Part shown: positions 52,132-60,703 of the stretch, piece by piece
How the letters are laid out: each line of letters starts with the position of its first letter
How positions within the stretch are numbered: position 1 is the stretch's first letter
DNA from: Bacillota bacterium
GTDB lineage: Bacteria > Bacillota > Bacilli > Paenibacillales > Paenibacillaceae
Assembly: GCA_023391635.1 (NCBI GenBank)
Contig: JAEWAQ010000072.1
Coordinates: 7,056 to 71,055 of the forward strand
Reading direction: 5' to 3'
DNA length: 64,000 nt
Program-made: the position numbers and the translations under genes
The notes under the pieces: generated by a model
The model's database searches: none
Seen by the model: the letters and a program-made list of their open reading frames with translations, nothing else
What the model was told of the DNA's origin: nothing

Positions 52132-53019
52132 GTGGTCGAGCATTATTCCGGCAGCCGCAAGCTATTTGTCACCTTCAACTATGTATTTCTAGGATGTCTG
52201 GCGCTGATCTGCATCCTGCCCCTTGTGAATGTACTGGCCCTGTCGTTCAGCTCCACGAGCGCCATCGAGCAAGGCCGCGTCACCTTCTGGCCGGTCGAGT
52301 TCTCGACATTCGCTTACGAATATATCGCGCAATCCAAGCCGTTCCAAGCCTCGATCTGGGTGTCCGCGCAGCGGGTGTTCCTCGGGGTTGGGCTGAACTT
52401 CGTACTGACGATTCTGACGGCATACCCGCTGTCGCGGGAGACGGAACAATTCCGGTTCCGTACGCTCTATGTATGGATTTTCGTGTTCACCATGCTGTTC
52501 TCCGGCGGTCTGATTCCCAGTTACGTCCTGGTGAAGGAATTGGGGCTGCTGGATTCGATCTGGGCGCTCGTCCTGCCCGGTGCGGTGCCGATCTTCAATG
52601 TCGTGCTGATGCTCAACTTTTTTCGCAATCTGCCGAAGGAATTGACGGAAGCCGCCCTGATCGACGGCGCCAATCACTGGAAAATCCTGTGGAGGATCAT
52701 GGTGCCGCTCTCTTTGCCCGCGCAAGCGACCGTTACCCTGTTCGCCATCGTCGGTCATTGGAACGAATGGTTTCATGGCCTGATCTATATGAACGATCCG
52801 ATGCATTATCCGCTCGCGAGTTATTTGCAGACGGTTATCATCAAATACGATCTGTCTACGTTGTCCGACCCTTCGATGCTTGAGATTATATCCAAATTGA
52901 ACAATCGCTCCATTAAAGCATCGCAAATCTTCCTGGGCGCATTGCCCGTTCTCGTGCTTTACCCGTTCCTGCAGCGGTATTTCATGAGCGGCATCGTACT
53001 GGGGAGCGTGAAGGAATAA
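52132..53019 (+). CDS. Carbohydrate ABC transporter permease, LplC type
   Basis: A 295-residue permease with six spans and the EAA loop ELTEAALIDGANHWKILWRIMVPLS, ending YPFLQRYFMSGIVLGSVKE, as in other LplC proteins. GTG 52132 has GGAGGA upstream. It converges on the operon at 53161-64000, which may use the imported sugar. Confidence 0.94.
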   Translation: MVEHYSGSRKLFVTFNYVFLGCLALICILPLVNVLALSFSSTSAIEQGRVTFWPVEFSTFAYEYIAQSKPFQASIWVSAQRVFLGVGLNFVLTILTAYPLSRETEQFRFRTLYVWIFVFTMLFSGGLIPSYVLVKELGLLDSIWALVLPGAVPIFNVVLMLNFFRNLPKELTEAALIDGANHWKILWRIMVPLSLPAQATVTLFAIVGHWNEWFHGLIYMNDPMHYPLASYLQTVIIKYDLSTLSDPSMLEIISKLNNRSIKASQIFLGALPVLVLYPFLQRYFMSGIVLGSVKE

Positions 53020-53041
53020 GCCGCGTATATGAGAATGCGAA

Positions 53042-53084
53042 GAAGCCGCCCCTGAACGACTGTTCGGAGACGGCTCCTCGGCTC
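53042..53084. terminator. Possible terminator between convergent operons
   Basis: An imperfect hairpin with AGCCG/CGGCT outside and GAAC-GACT-GTTC inside lies between the plus-strand permease and the minus-strand oxidoreductase. There is no clear T-run, so this is tentative. Confidence 0.35.
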
Positions 53085-53160
53085 GCGTGCGCTTCGCCTC
53101 ACGCCGGCAGCATGCGCGCGCCTTGTCCCAACTTGGACAATCGGTGCAATGTTGAATCGT

Positions 53161-54240
53161 TCACGCCCCACACTCCCCCTTGACGTATTGTCGCCGGATT
53201 TTTACCGGCTTGCCGTTACGTGCGCTCTTGTACGCCGCCTCCACGATTTCCACCGTTCTGGCTCCCAGCTCCGCCGGCGACCGGTTGACCGTATCCTTGC
53301 CCAAGGCAAGATCGACGATGGCATGGACAGGACCTTCGCAAGAATACGCGCCGTCTCCCTGCTTGAGCTCCAGATGCTTCTGATCGTCCGCCGAACGATA
53401 AAGCCAACCCTTCTCCCGTTCCACATCGACAATCAAATGCCCGTTCTCGCCGAACAAGCGCACCTCCAGTTGATGCTTCGGTTCCCCTATGGGATAGCTT
53501 GCGCCAAACACCGTTCCGATCGCTCCGTTCGTGTAGCGGATGCTGTAGGCATCGTGCAGGTCGACTTGGCTTCCTGCCTGGTGGGTCCGGGCGAACACTT
53601 CGTCTCCGCGCAGCCCCGACAGCCACAGGCTCAGCCCGAGCGCATGACTCAGTTGCGCGGGAGCATAGCCGCCGCCGGACAATTTCGGATCCGTCCATGT
53701 CGAAGGAAGGGGGGAGAATTCGTCGGCCGCGCCGTCGTAGGCGCCTTCGTTTCGCAGCAGTTGCCTTATGCCCGATGCCATATGCACCATAGCGGCTTCC
53801 AGCTCGCCAATGCCCTCCGCTTTCATCCAATCCTTCAGCTTGACGATCATCGGCTTATAGTTCCAGCCGAAGGCGATGACCAGATGCCGCTTGCGTTCGT
53901 CGGCAATCCGCTTCAGCTCCCACGCCTGCTCGGCGGCAAGCGTAAAAGGCTTCTCGCACAGCACGTGTGCGCCGGATTCCAGCGCCGCCCTGGCATGCGC
54001 GTAATGGAAAGACGACGGACTGGCAACCACGACGATATCCAGCTCATGCTTGAGCGCATCGACGTAATCGGTCGCCGCATGGCGAAAGCCGAACATATCC
54101 TTCACTTTGGCGGCCAGGTCCGGCTCCGGCCGGTTCACGACCGTCAGCTCTACTTCCGGCCGCGACGCCAAATGGGGAATGTGACTGGACACCGCCCATG
54201 AACCCGCGCCAATGACGCCGACTTTCAATTTTCCGTGCAT
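53161..54240 (-). CDS. Gfo/Idh/MocA-family oxidoreductase
   Basis: A 359-residue NAD(P)-dependent dehydrogenase with KVGVIGAGSWAVSSHIPHL near residue 5, VVVASPSSFHYAHARAALESGAHVLCEKPFTLA (EKP motif) in the middle, and a C-terminal beta-sheet domain. GGGAGGG precedes ATG 54240. It is the last gene of the catabolic operon. It probably oxidises or reduces a sugar, sugar acid or cyclitol; the substrate is unknown. Confidence 0.92.
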   Translation of the reverse strand: MHGKLKVGVIGAGSWAVSSHIPHLASRPEVELTVVNRPEPDLAAKVKDMFGFRHAATDYVDALKHELDIVVVASPSSFHYAHARAALESGAHVLCEKPFTLAAEQAWELKRIADERKRHLVIAFGWNYKPMIVKLKDWMKAEGIGELEAAMVHMASGIRQLLRNEGAYDGAADEFSPLPSTWTDPKLSGGGYAPAQLSHALGLSLWLSGLRGDEVFARTHQAGSQVDLHDAYSIRYTNGAIGTVFGASYPIGEPKHQLEVRLFGENGHLIVDVEREKGWLYRSADDQKHLELKQGDGAYSCEGPVHAIVDLALGKDTVNRSPAELGARTVEIVEAAYKSARNGKPVKIRRQYVKGECGA

Positions 54241-54262
54241 GCGTTGTCCCTCCCGGACCGCG

Positions 54263-54454
54263 TTAGGCGCGTCCTTTATCGATCAACAGTTTCCCGCCGC
54301 GGGCGGCGTGCTCTTCGTCCGTATCGTAAAAATGGATCGTGATCCAATCCGCGCTTACTCCTGTTTCCTTCTCCATCACCTCCGTAATCTGCGCTGCGAT
54401 GGATCGGCGTACCTCCAGCCCGCGATCCTTCATGGTGATTTGAATTTCCGGCAT
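54263..54454 (-). CDS. 4-Oxalocrotonate tautomerase-family protein
   Basis: A 63-residue protein starting M-P-E-I-Q-I; removal of Met exposes the catalytic Pro1 typical of the family. It fits the length of hexameric tautomerases that interconvert keto/enol acids. In this operon it may tautomerise an enol product of the enolase-superfamily dehydratases. Ribosome binding site AGGAGGCG lies upstream. Confidence 0.85.
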   Translation of the reverse strand: MPEIQITMKDRGLEVRRSIAAQITEVMEKETGVSADWITIHFYDTDEEHAARGGKLLIDKGRA

Positions 54455-54473
54455 GCCCAGCGCCTCCTTCTTG

Positions 54474-55325
54474 TTAATTCCCGCTCCTGGCCAAAGCCCG
54501 CTCGAGCGCGGCTTTCGTTTTCAGCGTCTCGCTGATGCAGTCGACCTGGTTGCAATCGTACCAGTCCATGTTCACGTATTCGATCGACAGCACCCCCGGG
54601 TAGCCGCAGACCGCCAGCCGCGCAGCGATGTCCGCGTAGTCGATCTCGCCTTCCTCGGTCCTCGTCTGCATTTTCCCCATCCGCGCTTGACGCACGTGAA
54701 CGTGATCCGTATGCGGAAGCAGCTTGTGGATGCGATCCATGGAAATGTACTGCAGCATGAAATGGGCGTAGTCCAGCGTTACTTTGGCGCCTGATGCTCT
54801 ATGCAGCAGGTAGAGCGTTCTTTCCGGCGTATCGGCAATCGCGTGCATGTGGGGCTCGACCCGGATCGTCACGCCTGAGTCGACGGCCATCTCAGCCAGG
54901 ATGGCGAATTCTTGTGCGGAGGTGTCCAGGTTCTGCTCGAACGAAACCTGCTCGTGATGCACGCCCGGACTCAGGCTGATGCCGGGAATTCCGGCCAATT
55001 GACAAAATCGGATGATGCCCCGGATGGTTTCGCGGTTGCGCGCCCTGACCGCGGGATCCGGATCGTTGAGCGACGATTCGTGCAGCGACGCGCCGAACTG
55101 CGGGAAGAAGTCCGGCACTTCCATGCCGTATGGCGCCAGCTCCCGCAGAAGCGAATCCGCATGCTGCTGCGGACGTTCCCCGACTTCGAAAGGATCGAAG
55201 CCGTTGCGCCCGCGCTCGCGAAAAGCCGGGATGTCGACCCGGCTGAAGCCGAGGCCGCTGCACAGGGCAAGCGTGTCCTTCAAGGTCAGCGATTCGAACG
55301 ACCATGCCGTAACGCCCAATTCCAT
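54474..55325 (-). CDS. Sugar phosphate isomerase/epimerase (AP-endonuclease-2 fold)
   Basis: A 283-residue TIM-barrel protein with FSRVDIPAF near the N-terminus, TIRVEPHMH, VTLDYAHFML and HVHVRQA carrying the probable metal-binding Glu/Asp/His, and LSIEYVNMDW. The fold occurs in inosose dehydratase, keto-sugar epimerases and related enzymes. No reaction is fixed by sequence. It sits between the enolase-superfamily enzyme and the tautomerase. Confidence 0.88.
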   Translation of the reverse strand: MELGVTAWSFESLTLKDTLALCSGLGFSRVDIPAFRERGRNGFDPFEVGERPQQHADSLLRELAPYGMEVPDFFPQFGASLHESSLNDPDPAVRARNRETIRGIIRFCQLAGIPGISLSPGVHHEQVSFEQNLDTSAQEFAILAEMAVDSGVTIRVEPHMHAIADTPERTLYLLHRASGAKVTLDYAHFMLQYISMDRIHKLLPHTDHVHVRQARMGKMQTRTEEGEIDYADIAARLAVCGYPGVLSIEYVNMDWYDCNQVDCISETLKTKAALERALARSGN

Positions 55326-55390
55326 CGTTCATCTCTCCTTGTCTTGTCGATTTAATCGTCCTGAACTTCGACCTCATTATTCTGACGACG

Positions 55391-56515
55391 CTACCGGTCG
55401 ACACGGTACTTCTCGATGACGCCCCGGTCCAGTTCGACGCCGAAGCCATCTCCGTCCGGCAGCTCGTAATAGCCGTCCTTGAACGGCTTGCGATTGGCCA
55501 CGATTTCGTAGAACAGCGGATCCCGATCCGCATGAAACACTTCGAGAAACGTGGCCGTCGGCGCAGCCGACAGCAGGTGGGCGGCGATTTGCGGTTCCTC
55601 GTGATGCGCCATCTCGATACCCAGAGCAGCTCCGGCGGCCGCCGCTTGCCGCCATGCCGTAGGGCCGCCTCCCCAGCTGGCGTCGAAATTGCAGATGTCG
55701 ATTGCGCCGGACGCCATCAGCTCGATGCAAGCCGCGGCTGATACTTCGCTCTGCCCGGCGTTGACGGGAATACCCGACATATAGCGGATATCCCGCATTG
55801 CCGATCGGTCGTGATTCCAGTGGCACGGTTCTTCAAACCAACGGATATTCAGATGCTTGACGCAGCCGGTGAAACGTAGCGCCTCCGAACGGGACCAGGC
55901 TTGATTCGCATCCACGGCGATCGCGAATGCATCCCCGGCGGCATTCCGCGCCGCCTCCACGCGTTTCGCGTCGATTTCCGGCGAGCGTCCGCCGATTTTG
56001 AATTTGCAGCCGGAGGCTCCCATTTCCTTGAACGACTCCATTTCCAGCCGAATCGCATCCGGATCGAAATCCACCCCGTCCCGGTAGTACCCGCCGATCA
56101 CCATCAGAGGCAGCCGCGTGCGAGCGCCCCCCCACAGCTGATACAGCGGCAGCCGCAGCGTTTTGCCGATGGCGTCATGCACGGCGCTGTCGATCGAGGA
56201 CATCGCCTGGAGCGCGATCTTCCGGTCGCTCAAAATATCGAACGTGAAAGGCCGCATCGTCTCCCAAATGTCTTGGGACGCAAACAGATTTTTGCCGATG
56301 AGCTGCGGGCCCATCCGTTCCGTAATCATCTTCAAAATATCGCGCTGGGCTGCCATCTCGTCGCCGTTGTAAATCTCGCCGACAATGCCGTCCTCCGTCG
56401 TCAGGCGGGTGATCACCGTACAGCGATGCGTCATGTAGTAGTGGCTGCCGCTGAATTTGCGCGGCAAAGGAATTTGAATCGGTATCGCCTCGATGGAGCG
56501 AATAAGCGACTTCAT
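55391..56515 (-). CDS. Mandelate racemase/muconate lactonizing enzyme-family protein (copy 2)
   Basis: A 374-residue enolase-superfamily member. The capping domain includes TVITRLTTEDGIVGEIYNGDE; the barrel has KFKIGG (general base Lys), AVDANQAWS (metal Asp), RWFEEPCHW (metal Glu), NAGQSEVS (metal Glu) and AHHEEP. The sub-family cannot be resolved; acid sugar dehydratases are common in such operons. GGGAGG lies before ATG 56515, which overlaps a small upstream ORF by four bases. Confidence 0.9.
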   Translation of the reverse strand: MKSLIRSIEAIPIQIPLPRKFSGSHYYMTHRCTVITRLTTEDGIVGEIYNGDEMAAQRDILKMITERMGPQLIGKNLFASQDIWETMRPFTFDILSDRKIALQAMSSIDSAVHDAIGKTLRLPLYQLWGGARTRLPLMVIGGYYRDGVDFDPDAIRLEMESFKEMGASGCKFKIGGRSPEIDAKRVEAARNAAGDAFAIAVDANQAWSRSEALRFTGCVKHLNIRWFEEPCHWNHDRSAMRDIRYMSGIPVNAGQSEVSAAACIELMASGAIDICNFDASWGGGPTAWRQAAAAGAALGIEMAHHEEPQIAAHLLSAAPTATFLEVFHADRDPLFYEIVANRKPFKDGYYELPDGDGFGVELDRGVIEKYRVDR

Positions 56516-56676
56516 GAGCTACCGCCTCCCTGGTTTTGGACTTCCCGATAACAATCGCCGCCGCAGGCGTTGCCGCTTCCCATATCCAGCAGCGAGACGC
56601 CGACGCGCGCGAGATCGTCGGAGCTTGTGCCATTGATGCTGAACACGCCGGACCGGGCTTGCACGATCGCTCTCAT
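56512..56676 (-). CDS. Small hypothetical protein (54 residues)
   Basis: It begins MRAIVQARSGVFSINGTSS and contains a Gly/Cys-rich end (GNACGGDCYREVQ). It lies between the SDR stop (56680) and the MLE-like gene, whose ATG it overlaps as ATGA. I do not recognise it. The tight overlap on both sides suggests it is translated, but it could be a decayed fragment. Confidence 0.4.
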   Translation of the reverse strand: MRAIVQARSGVFSINGTSSDDLARVGVSLLDMGSGNACGGDCYREVQNQGGGSS

Positions 56677-56679
56677 GCG

Positions 56680-57420
56680 TTATCTCATCAGTTGTCCGCC
56701 CGTCACTTCCAGCGTCGCTCCCGTCACATAAGCCGACCAATCGCTGGCCAAGTAGAGCACGGCGCCGACGAGCTCGGACGGGACAGCCATTCTGCCCATC
56801 GGAATGGTGCGAATGATCGCTTCCAGCTCCGGCGCGGGAATTTTCATCATATCCGTATCCACCATCCCCGGCGCGATGGCGTTGACGGTAATGCCGTCCC
56901 GCGCATACGTGCGCGCGAACGATTTGGTTAACGTCAAGATCCCGCCCTTCGTGATGTTGTACACGGCCGATTGCGACAGACCTCCCGTAAAAGCGCCCTG
57001 GGAGCTGAAATTGACGATGCGTCCGAATCGCGTTTGCTTCATCGCGCGGCAAGCTTCCTTGGACAGAAAAAACACGCTCTTCAAATTCGTGTTGACGATT
57101 TGGTCCCACAACCGCTCATCCGAATCCTCGATCGGGATTCGGCGCAGAACGGCGGCCGCATTGATCAGAATGTCCAGCCGGCCGAAGCGCTCGACGGTTT
57201 CCTGCACCAGGCGGGCACAGTTGGCCACCACGGACAAGTCCGCGACAAGGCATGCGGAATCCCCCGACAGTTCGCTCGCGACAGCCCGCGCCGCGTCGGG
57301 GGACACATCGCATATGACGACCCGGCAGCCCATCGCATCCAGCGCTTTGGCCAGCTCGCTGCCGATTCCGCCGCCCGCGCCGGTCACTACGGCGACTTTG
57401 CCGCGCAGTCCCAGTTCCAT
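56680..57420 (-). CDS. Short-chain dehydrogenase/reductase
   Basis: A 246-residue classical SDR with TGAGGGIGSELA (cofactor motif, residues 13-24), LINAAAV, NFSSQGAF and the catalytic Y-N-I-T-K, then NAIAPGMVDTDM. ATG 57420 follows GGGAGG; a much longer reading in this frame overlaps the E2 gene and was rejected. It may oxidise a hydroxyl on the sugar-derived substrate in the operon. Confidence 0.92.
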   Translation of the reverse strand: MELGLRGKVAVVTGAGGGIGSELAKALDAMGCRVVICDVSPDAARAVASELSGDSACLVADLSVVANCARLVQETVERFGRLDILINAAAVLRRIPIEDSDERLWDQIVNTNLKSVFFLSKEACRAMKQTRFGRIVNFSSQGAFTGGLSQSAVYNITKGGILTLTKSFARTYARDGITVNAIAPGMVDTDMMKIPAPELEAIIRTIPMGRMAVPSELVGAVLYLASDWSAYVTGATLEVTGGQLMR

Positions 57421-57437
57421 CGCTTTGCCTCCCGATC

Positions 57438-58676
57438 TTATCGTTCGTCCGTCTCCCGGCGAAACAGCCGCCATCGACCGGATTCGACGATTGCCGCGAT
57501 TTCCGCCAAAAATCGCGCCGCCCTCACCCCATCGTGCACGCGATGATCCGCGGATAAGGTCAGCGTAAATCCCGTTTGCACGACAGGCTGTCCGCTCTCG
57601 GCGACAACCCGCTCCCGCAAAGATCCGACGGCCAGAATCATCGATTCGTCCGGCCGAACGATCGCGCGGAAACGATCCACGCCCAGAGGTCCCAAGTTCG
57701 ACAGCGTGATAAAAGCCGGCTCCCCATCGGTCGCAACCGAGCGATAGCGCGCATGCTGCACGGCGTCTCGGCGCGCGTCGGCAATTTCCATCAGCGTCCG
57801 CTTGCCCGCATGCTCGATGACGGGAACGAGGATGCCCTCGTCCTCCTCCAGACTGACGGCCAAACCGACATGCGAACCGATTGCTTGCTCGATCGATGCT
57901 TGACCGTCCCGTTCCGTCCATCTGCGGTTCGCTTCCGGACGATTTTCCAGCGCCATTCCAACGGCCTGAATCAGGAAATCGGTTATCGTAAGCGGAGACC
58001 GACCGCCATCCAACGTTTGCTGCAGCTTTTCCTTCCATTGAAGAAGGTCGCCGGCCCGCACCCATTTTTCCACCCAGAAGGCGGGAATCGTCTGCTGACT
58101 GCGCACCAGTTCGCGGGCGATGATCCGCCGCATCTGCGGGATGGCGGCCATATCGGCGGAGAGCGCCCGATGCTCGCATTCCCGGCGTTTCACAGCGGCC
58201 AGCACGTCAACGTTGCGGATTCGGCCCAGCGGTCCCGATCCCGAAAGCTGGTGAAGATCCAGATTGTGCTCGCGCGCCATTCGCCGGGCGGACGGCGAAG
58301 CGCGCAGCCGGATCGCCGCCGGCAATTCCGCTCGCTTGGCTTCCTCGGGACGATTGAAATCACCGGAATCCCCGAAGCTCTCTAGACGTTCGGAACGCTC
58401 GAAGCCTTCAGCGTCTTTTGCGTTTTCCGGACTTGCGTCTTCCTCGGCCGACCGTAGCTCGCAAACGACTTCGCCGACGGCGATATCCGTATCCACCGAA
58501 ACAAGGATGCTTTCCAACACGCCTTCTACCGGGGACTCGATCTCCAATATGGCTTTGTCGGTGTTTAATTCATACAGGATATCGCCGACCTTCACGGTAT
58601 CGCCCGGCTGCTTGAGCCAGCGCGCGATTTGGCCGGTTTCCATTGTCGCGCTTGCTTTGGGCAGCACCAATTTCAT
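57438..58676 (-). CDS. Dihydrolipoamide acyltransferase (E2) of a 2-oxoacid dehydrogenase complex
   Basis: A 412-residue E2. The N-terminal lipoyl domain has lipoylated Lys41 in LNTDKAILEIESP. A linker rich in charge follows, then a peripheral-subunit-binding domain (ASPSARRMAREHNLDLHQLSGSGPLGRI) and the catalytic domain ending with LSADHRVHDG (His and Asp). It pairs with the E1-alpha and E1-beta genes; an aldo/keto reductase gene sits between. No E3 (lipoamide dehydrogenase) gene is in the window. Confidence 0.93.
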   Translation of the reverse strand: MKLVLPKASATMETGQIARWLKQPGDTVKVGDILYELNTDKAILEIESPVEGVLESILVSVDTDIAVGEVVCELRSAEEDASPENAKDAEGFERSERLESFGDSGDFNRPEEAKRAELPAAIRLRASPSARRMAREHNLDLHQLSGSGPLGRIRNVDVLAAVKRRECEHRALSADMAAIPQMRRIIARELVRSQQTIPAFWVEKWVRAGDLLQWKEKLQQTLDGGRSPLTITDFLIQAVGMALENRPEANRRWTERDGQASIEQAIGSHVGLAVSLEEDEGILVPVIEHAGKRTLMEIADARRDAVQHARYRSVATDGEPAFITLSNLGPLGVDRFRAIVRPDESMILAVGSLRERVVAESGQPVVQTGFTLTLSADHRVHDGVRAARFLAEIAAIVESGRWRLFRRETDER

Positions 58677-58708
58677 TGGACCCTCTCCTTTCGCGGTGGC
58701 AACGATTC

Positions 58709-59653
58709 TCAGGCTCCCCGCAAAATTTGCTCAATGCATGCCAACACATCCAGCGGCAGCACGATGCCTGACGCTCCTGCATTCGCTTCGACCTGCTCCG
58801 GCCGGCTTGCGCCGATCAATGCGCTGGCGACGTTCGGCTGGCGCAATATCCAGGCCAGCGCCAACTGGCTGAGCGGGATGCCAAGTTCGTCCGCTACCGC
58901 GGAGAGCTGCCGCACCTTCTCCAGCCTTTCTTCCGTAATGCCGTTGCGCATATCCGCGAACCTCGCCGCCCGGCTGCCTTGGGGAATGTCCGCGGCCGAC
59001 TTGTACTTGCCGGTTAATATCCCTTGCTGCAGAGGAGAAAACACGACTTGCCCAATCCCTTTCTGCGTGCAGAATGGAATGACAGACGTTTCAATGCCGC
59101 GTTTAAATAGGTTGTACACCGGCTGATTGACCACGATGCGATCCAGCAAATAGCGATCGGCCAGCGCCAGCGCCTCCGCCATCTGCACGGCCGACCATTC
59201 GCTCACGCCGACGTACAATATTTTCCCTTGCGTCACGAGATCGTCGATGGCACGCAGCGTCTCTTCCAGCGGGGTTTCGGGATCGAAGCGATGACAATAA
59301 TACACATCGACGTAATCGACAGCCAGCCGCCTTAAGCTCGCGTGGCATTGCTCGACGATGTGCTTCCGCGACAACCCGCGGTCGTTGGGTCCGTCTCCCA
59401 TCGGAAAGAACGCCTTTGTCGCCAATACATAAGATTCGCGGGGATATTCCTTCAGCACGCCGCCGACGATTTTCTCCGCTTCCCCGCCTTCATAGAAATT
59501 GGCCGTATCGAAGAAGTTGATCCCGAGATCGTAAGCTTTGCGAATGGAATCTTCCGCATTCTTGCGCTCGACATATCCCCCGTACGTCAGCCAACTGCCG
59601 AGGGCGATCTCGCTCACCTTCAAACCCGAATGGCCCAACTTGCGATATTTCAT
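58709..59653 (-). CDS. Aldo/keto reductase
   Basis: A 314-residue AKR barrel starting MKYRKLGHSGLKVSEIALGSW. Tetrad residues are visible in FFDTANFYEGGEAEKIVG (Asp, Tyr), VLATKAFFP (Lys) and VDVYYCHRFDP (His), and the NADPH end at the C-terminus. ATG 59653 has GGAGGAG upstream. It is embedded between the E1-beta and E2 genes, so it probably acts on an aldehyde/keto intermediate of the same pathway. Confidence 0.92.
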   Translation of the reverse strand: MKYRKLGHSGLKVSEIALGSWLTYGGYVERKNAEDSIRKAYDLGINFFDTANFYEGGEAEKIVGGVLKEYPRESYVLATKAFFPMGDGPNDRGLSRKHIVEQCHASLRRLAVDYVDVYYCHRFDPETPLEETLRAIDDLVTQGKILYVGVSEWSAVQMAEALALADRYLLDRIVVNQPVYNLFKRGIETSVIPFCTQKGIGQVVFSPLQQGILTGKYKSAADIPQGSRAARFADMRNGITEERLEKVRQLSAVADELGIPLSQLALAWILRQPNVASALIGASRPEQVEANAGASGIVLPLDVLACIEQILRGA

Positions 59654-59683
59654 AGCTCGTCTCCTCCGTATAAGAAGAGTCAA

Positions 59684-60667
59684 CTAGACCAATCTGCGCA
59701 CGGCTTCGGCGATCGTTTCCGCGCTTGGAATCGCGGCGTCCTCCAGCACGGGGCTGAAAGGCAACGGGACATCCGGCAGCGTGATACGCACGGGCGGAGC
59801 ATCCAGATAATCGAATGCCTGCTCCACGACGGAGGCGACGACCTCGCCGCCCCAGCCTCCGATGGCGTAATCTTCCTCCACCGTGACCAGGTTGTTCGTT
59901 TTCTCCACGCTCTTGATGACGGTGGATGTGTCGAGCGGCCGCAGCGTGCGCAAATCGACGACTTCCGCCTCAATGCCTTCCGATGCCAGCAGCTCCGCCG
60001 CTTCCAGCGATTTGCCGACCATCGCCAGCGTGGCGACGATCGTCGCATGCCGACCGCGGCGGCATATTTTGGCTTTTCCCAGTACCTGGTCTTCCGCTTT
60101 CGACGGATCGACTTCGCCCTTTTGCCCGTACAACGCCTTATGCTCGTAGACCATTACGGGATTGTTGTCCCGGATGGCGGCCCGCGTCAAATGATAGGCT
60201 TCGTGCGGATTGCTGATGCACGCGATTTTCAGCCCCGGAAACTGCAGCAGCCACGATTCCGCCGTTTGCGAGTGCTGCGCCCCGAAACGGATCCCGCCTC
60301 CGCACGCCATCCGAATGACGAGGGGAACCGCGGTTTGGCCGCCGCTCATATATCGATACTTGGCCATCGAATTGACAATCTGGTCCATGCATGTGCCCAG
60401 AAAATCCGCAAACATGATTTCGGCGACGGGGCGCAAGCCTGTGATCGCCATGCCCAATGCCGCGCCCGCAATTCCCGTTTCGGCGATGGGCGTATCGAGT
60501 ATGCGGGATTCTCCGAACTGTTCCAGCAACCCTTCCGTCACTTTGAACGGACCGCCCGCATGTCCGATGTCTTCCCCGAGCAGGACGACGCGGGCGTCCA
60601 TACGCATCTCGTCAAGGAGCGCCTGACGGATGCTCTCCCGATAGCTCCATTCCTGAGTGCCGGCCAT
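59684..60667 (-). CDS. 2-Oxoacid dehydrogenase E1 component, beta subunit
   Basis: A 327-residue E1-beta with SYRESIRQALLDEMRMDARVVLLGEDIG, AETGIAGAALGMAITGLRPVAEIMFADF and the C-terminal domain EVVDLRTLRPLDTSTVIKSVEKTNNLVTVEEDYAIGGWGGEV. ATG 60667 has GAAGGTGG upstream; GTG 60679 is an alternative. It lies 36 bases after the E1-alpha stop. The family oxidatively decarboxylates pyruvate, branched-chain oxoacids or acetoin; the true substrate may be a sugar-derived oxoacid. Confidence 0.93.
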   Translation of the reverse strand: MAGTQEWSYRESIRQALLDEMRMDARVVLLGEDIGHAGGPFKVTEGLLEQFGESRILDTPIAETGIAGAALGMAITGLRPVAEIMFADFLGTCMDQIVNSMAKYRYMSGGQTAVPLVIRMACGGGIRFGAQHSQTAESWLLQFPGLKIACISNPHEAYHLTRAAIRDNNPVMVYEHKALYGQKGEVDPSKAEDQVLGKAKICRRGRHATIVATLAMVGKSLEAAELLASEGIEAEVVDLRTLRPLDTSTVIKSVEKTNNLVTVEEDYAIGGWGGEVVASVVEQAFDYLDAPPVRITLPDVPLPFSPVLEDAAIPSAETIAEAVRRLV

Positions 60668-60703
60668 CTTCGTTACCACCTTCTCCCCGTCGCATCGTCC
60701 GCG

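Noticed and set aside
51189..52883. 564-codon frame on the plus strand overlapping both permeases
   Set aside because: It is a frame-shifted shadow of LplB and LplC. The translation is Arg/His-rich and lacks membrane spans.
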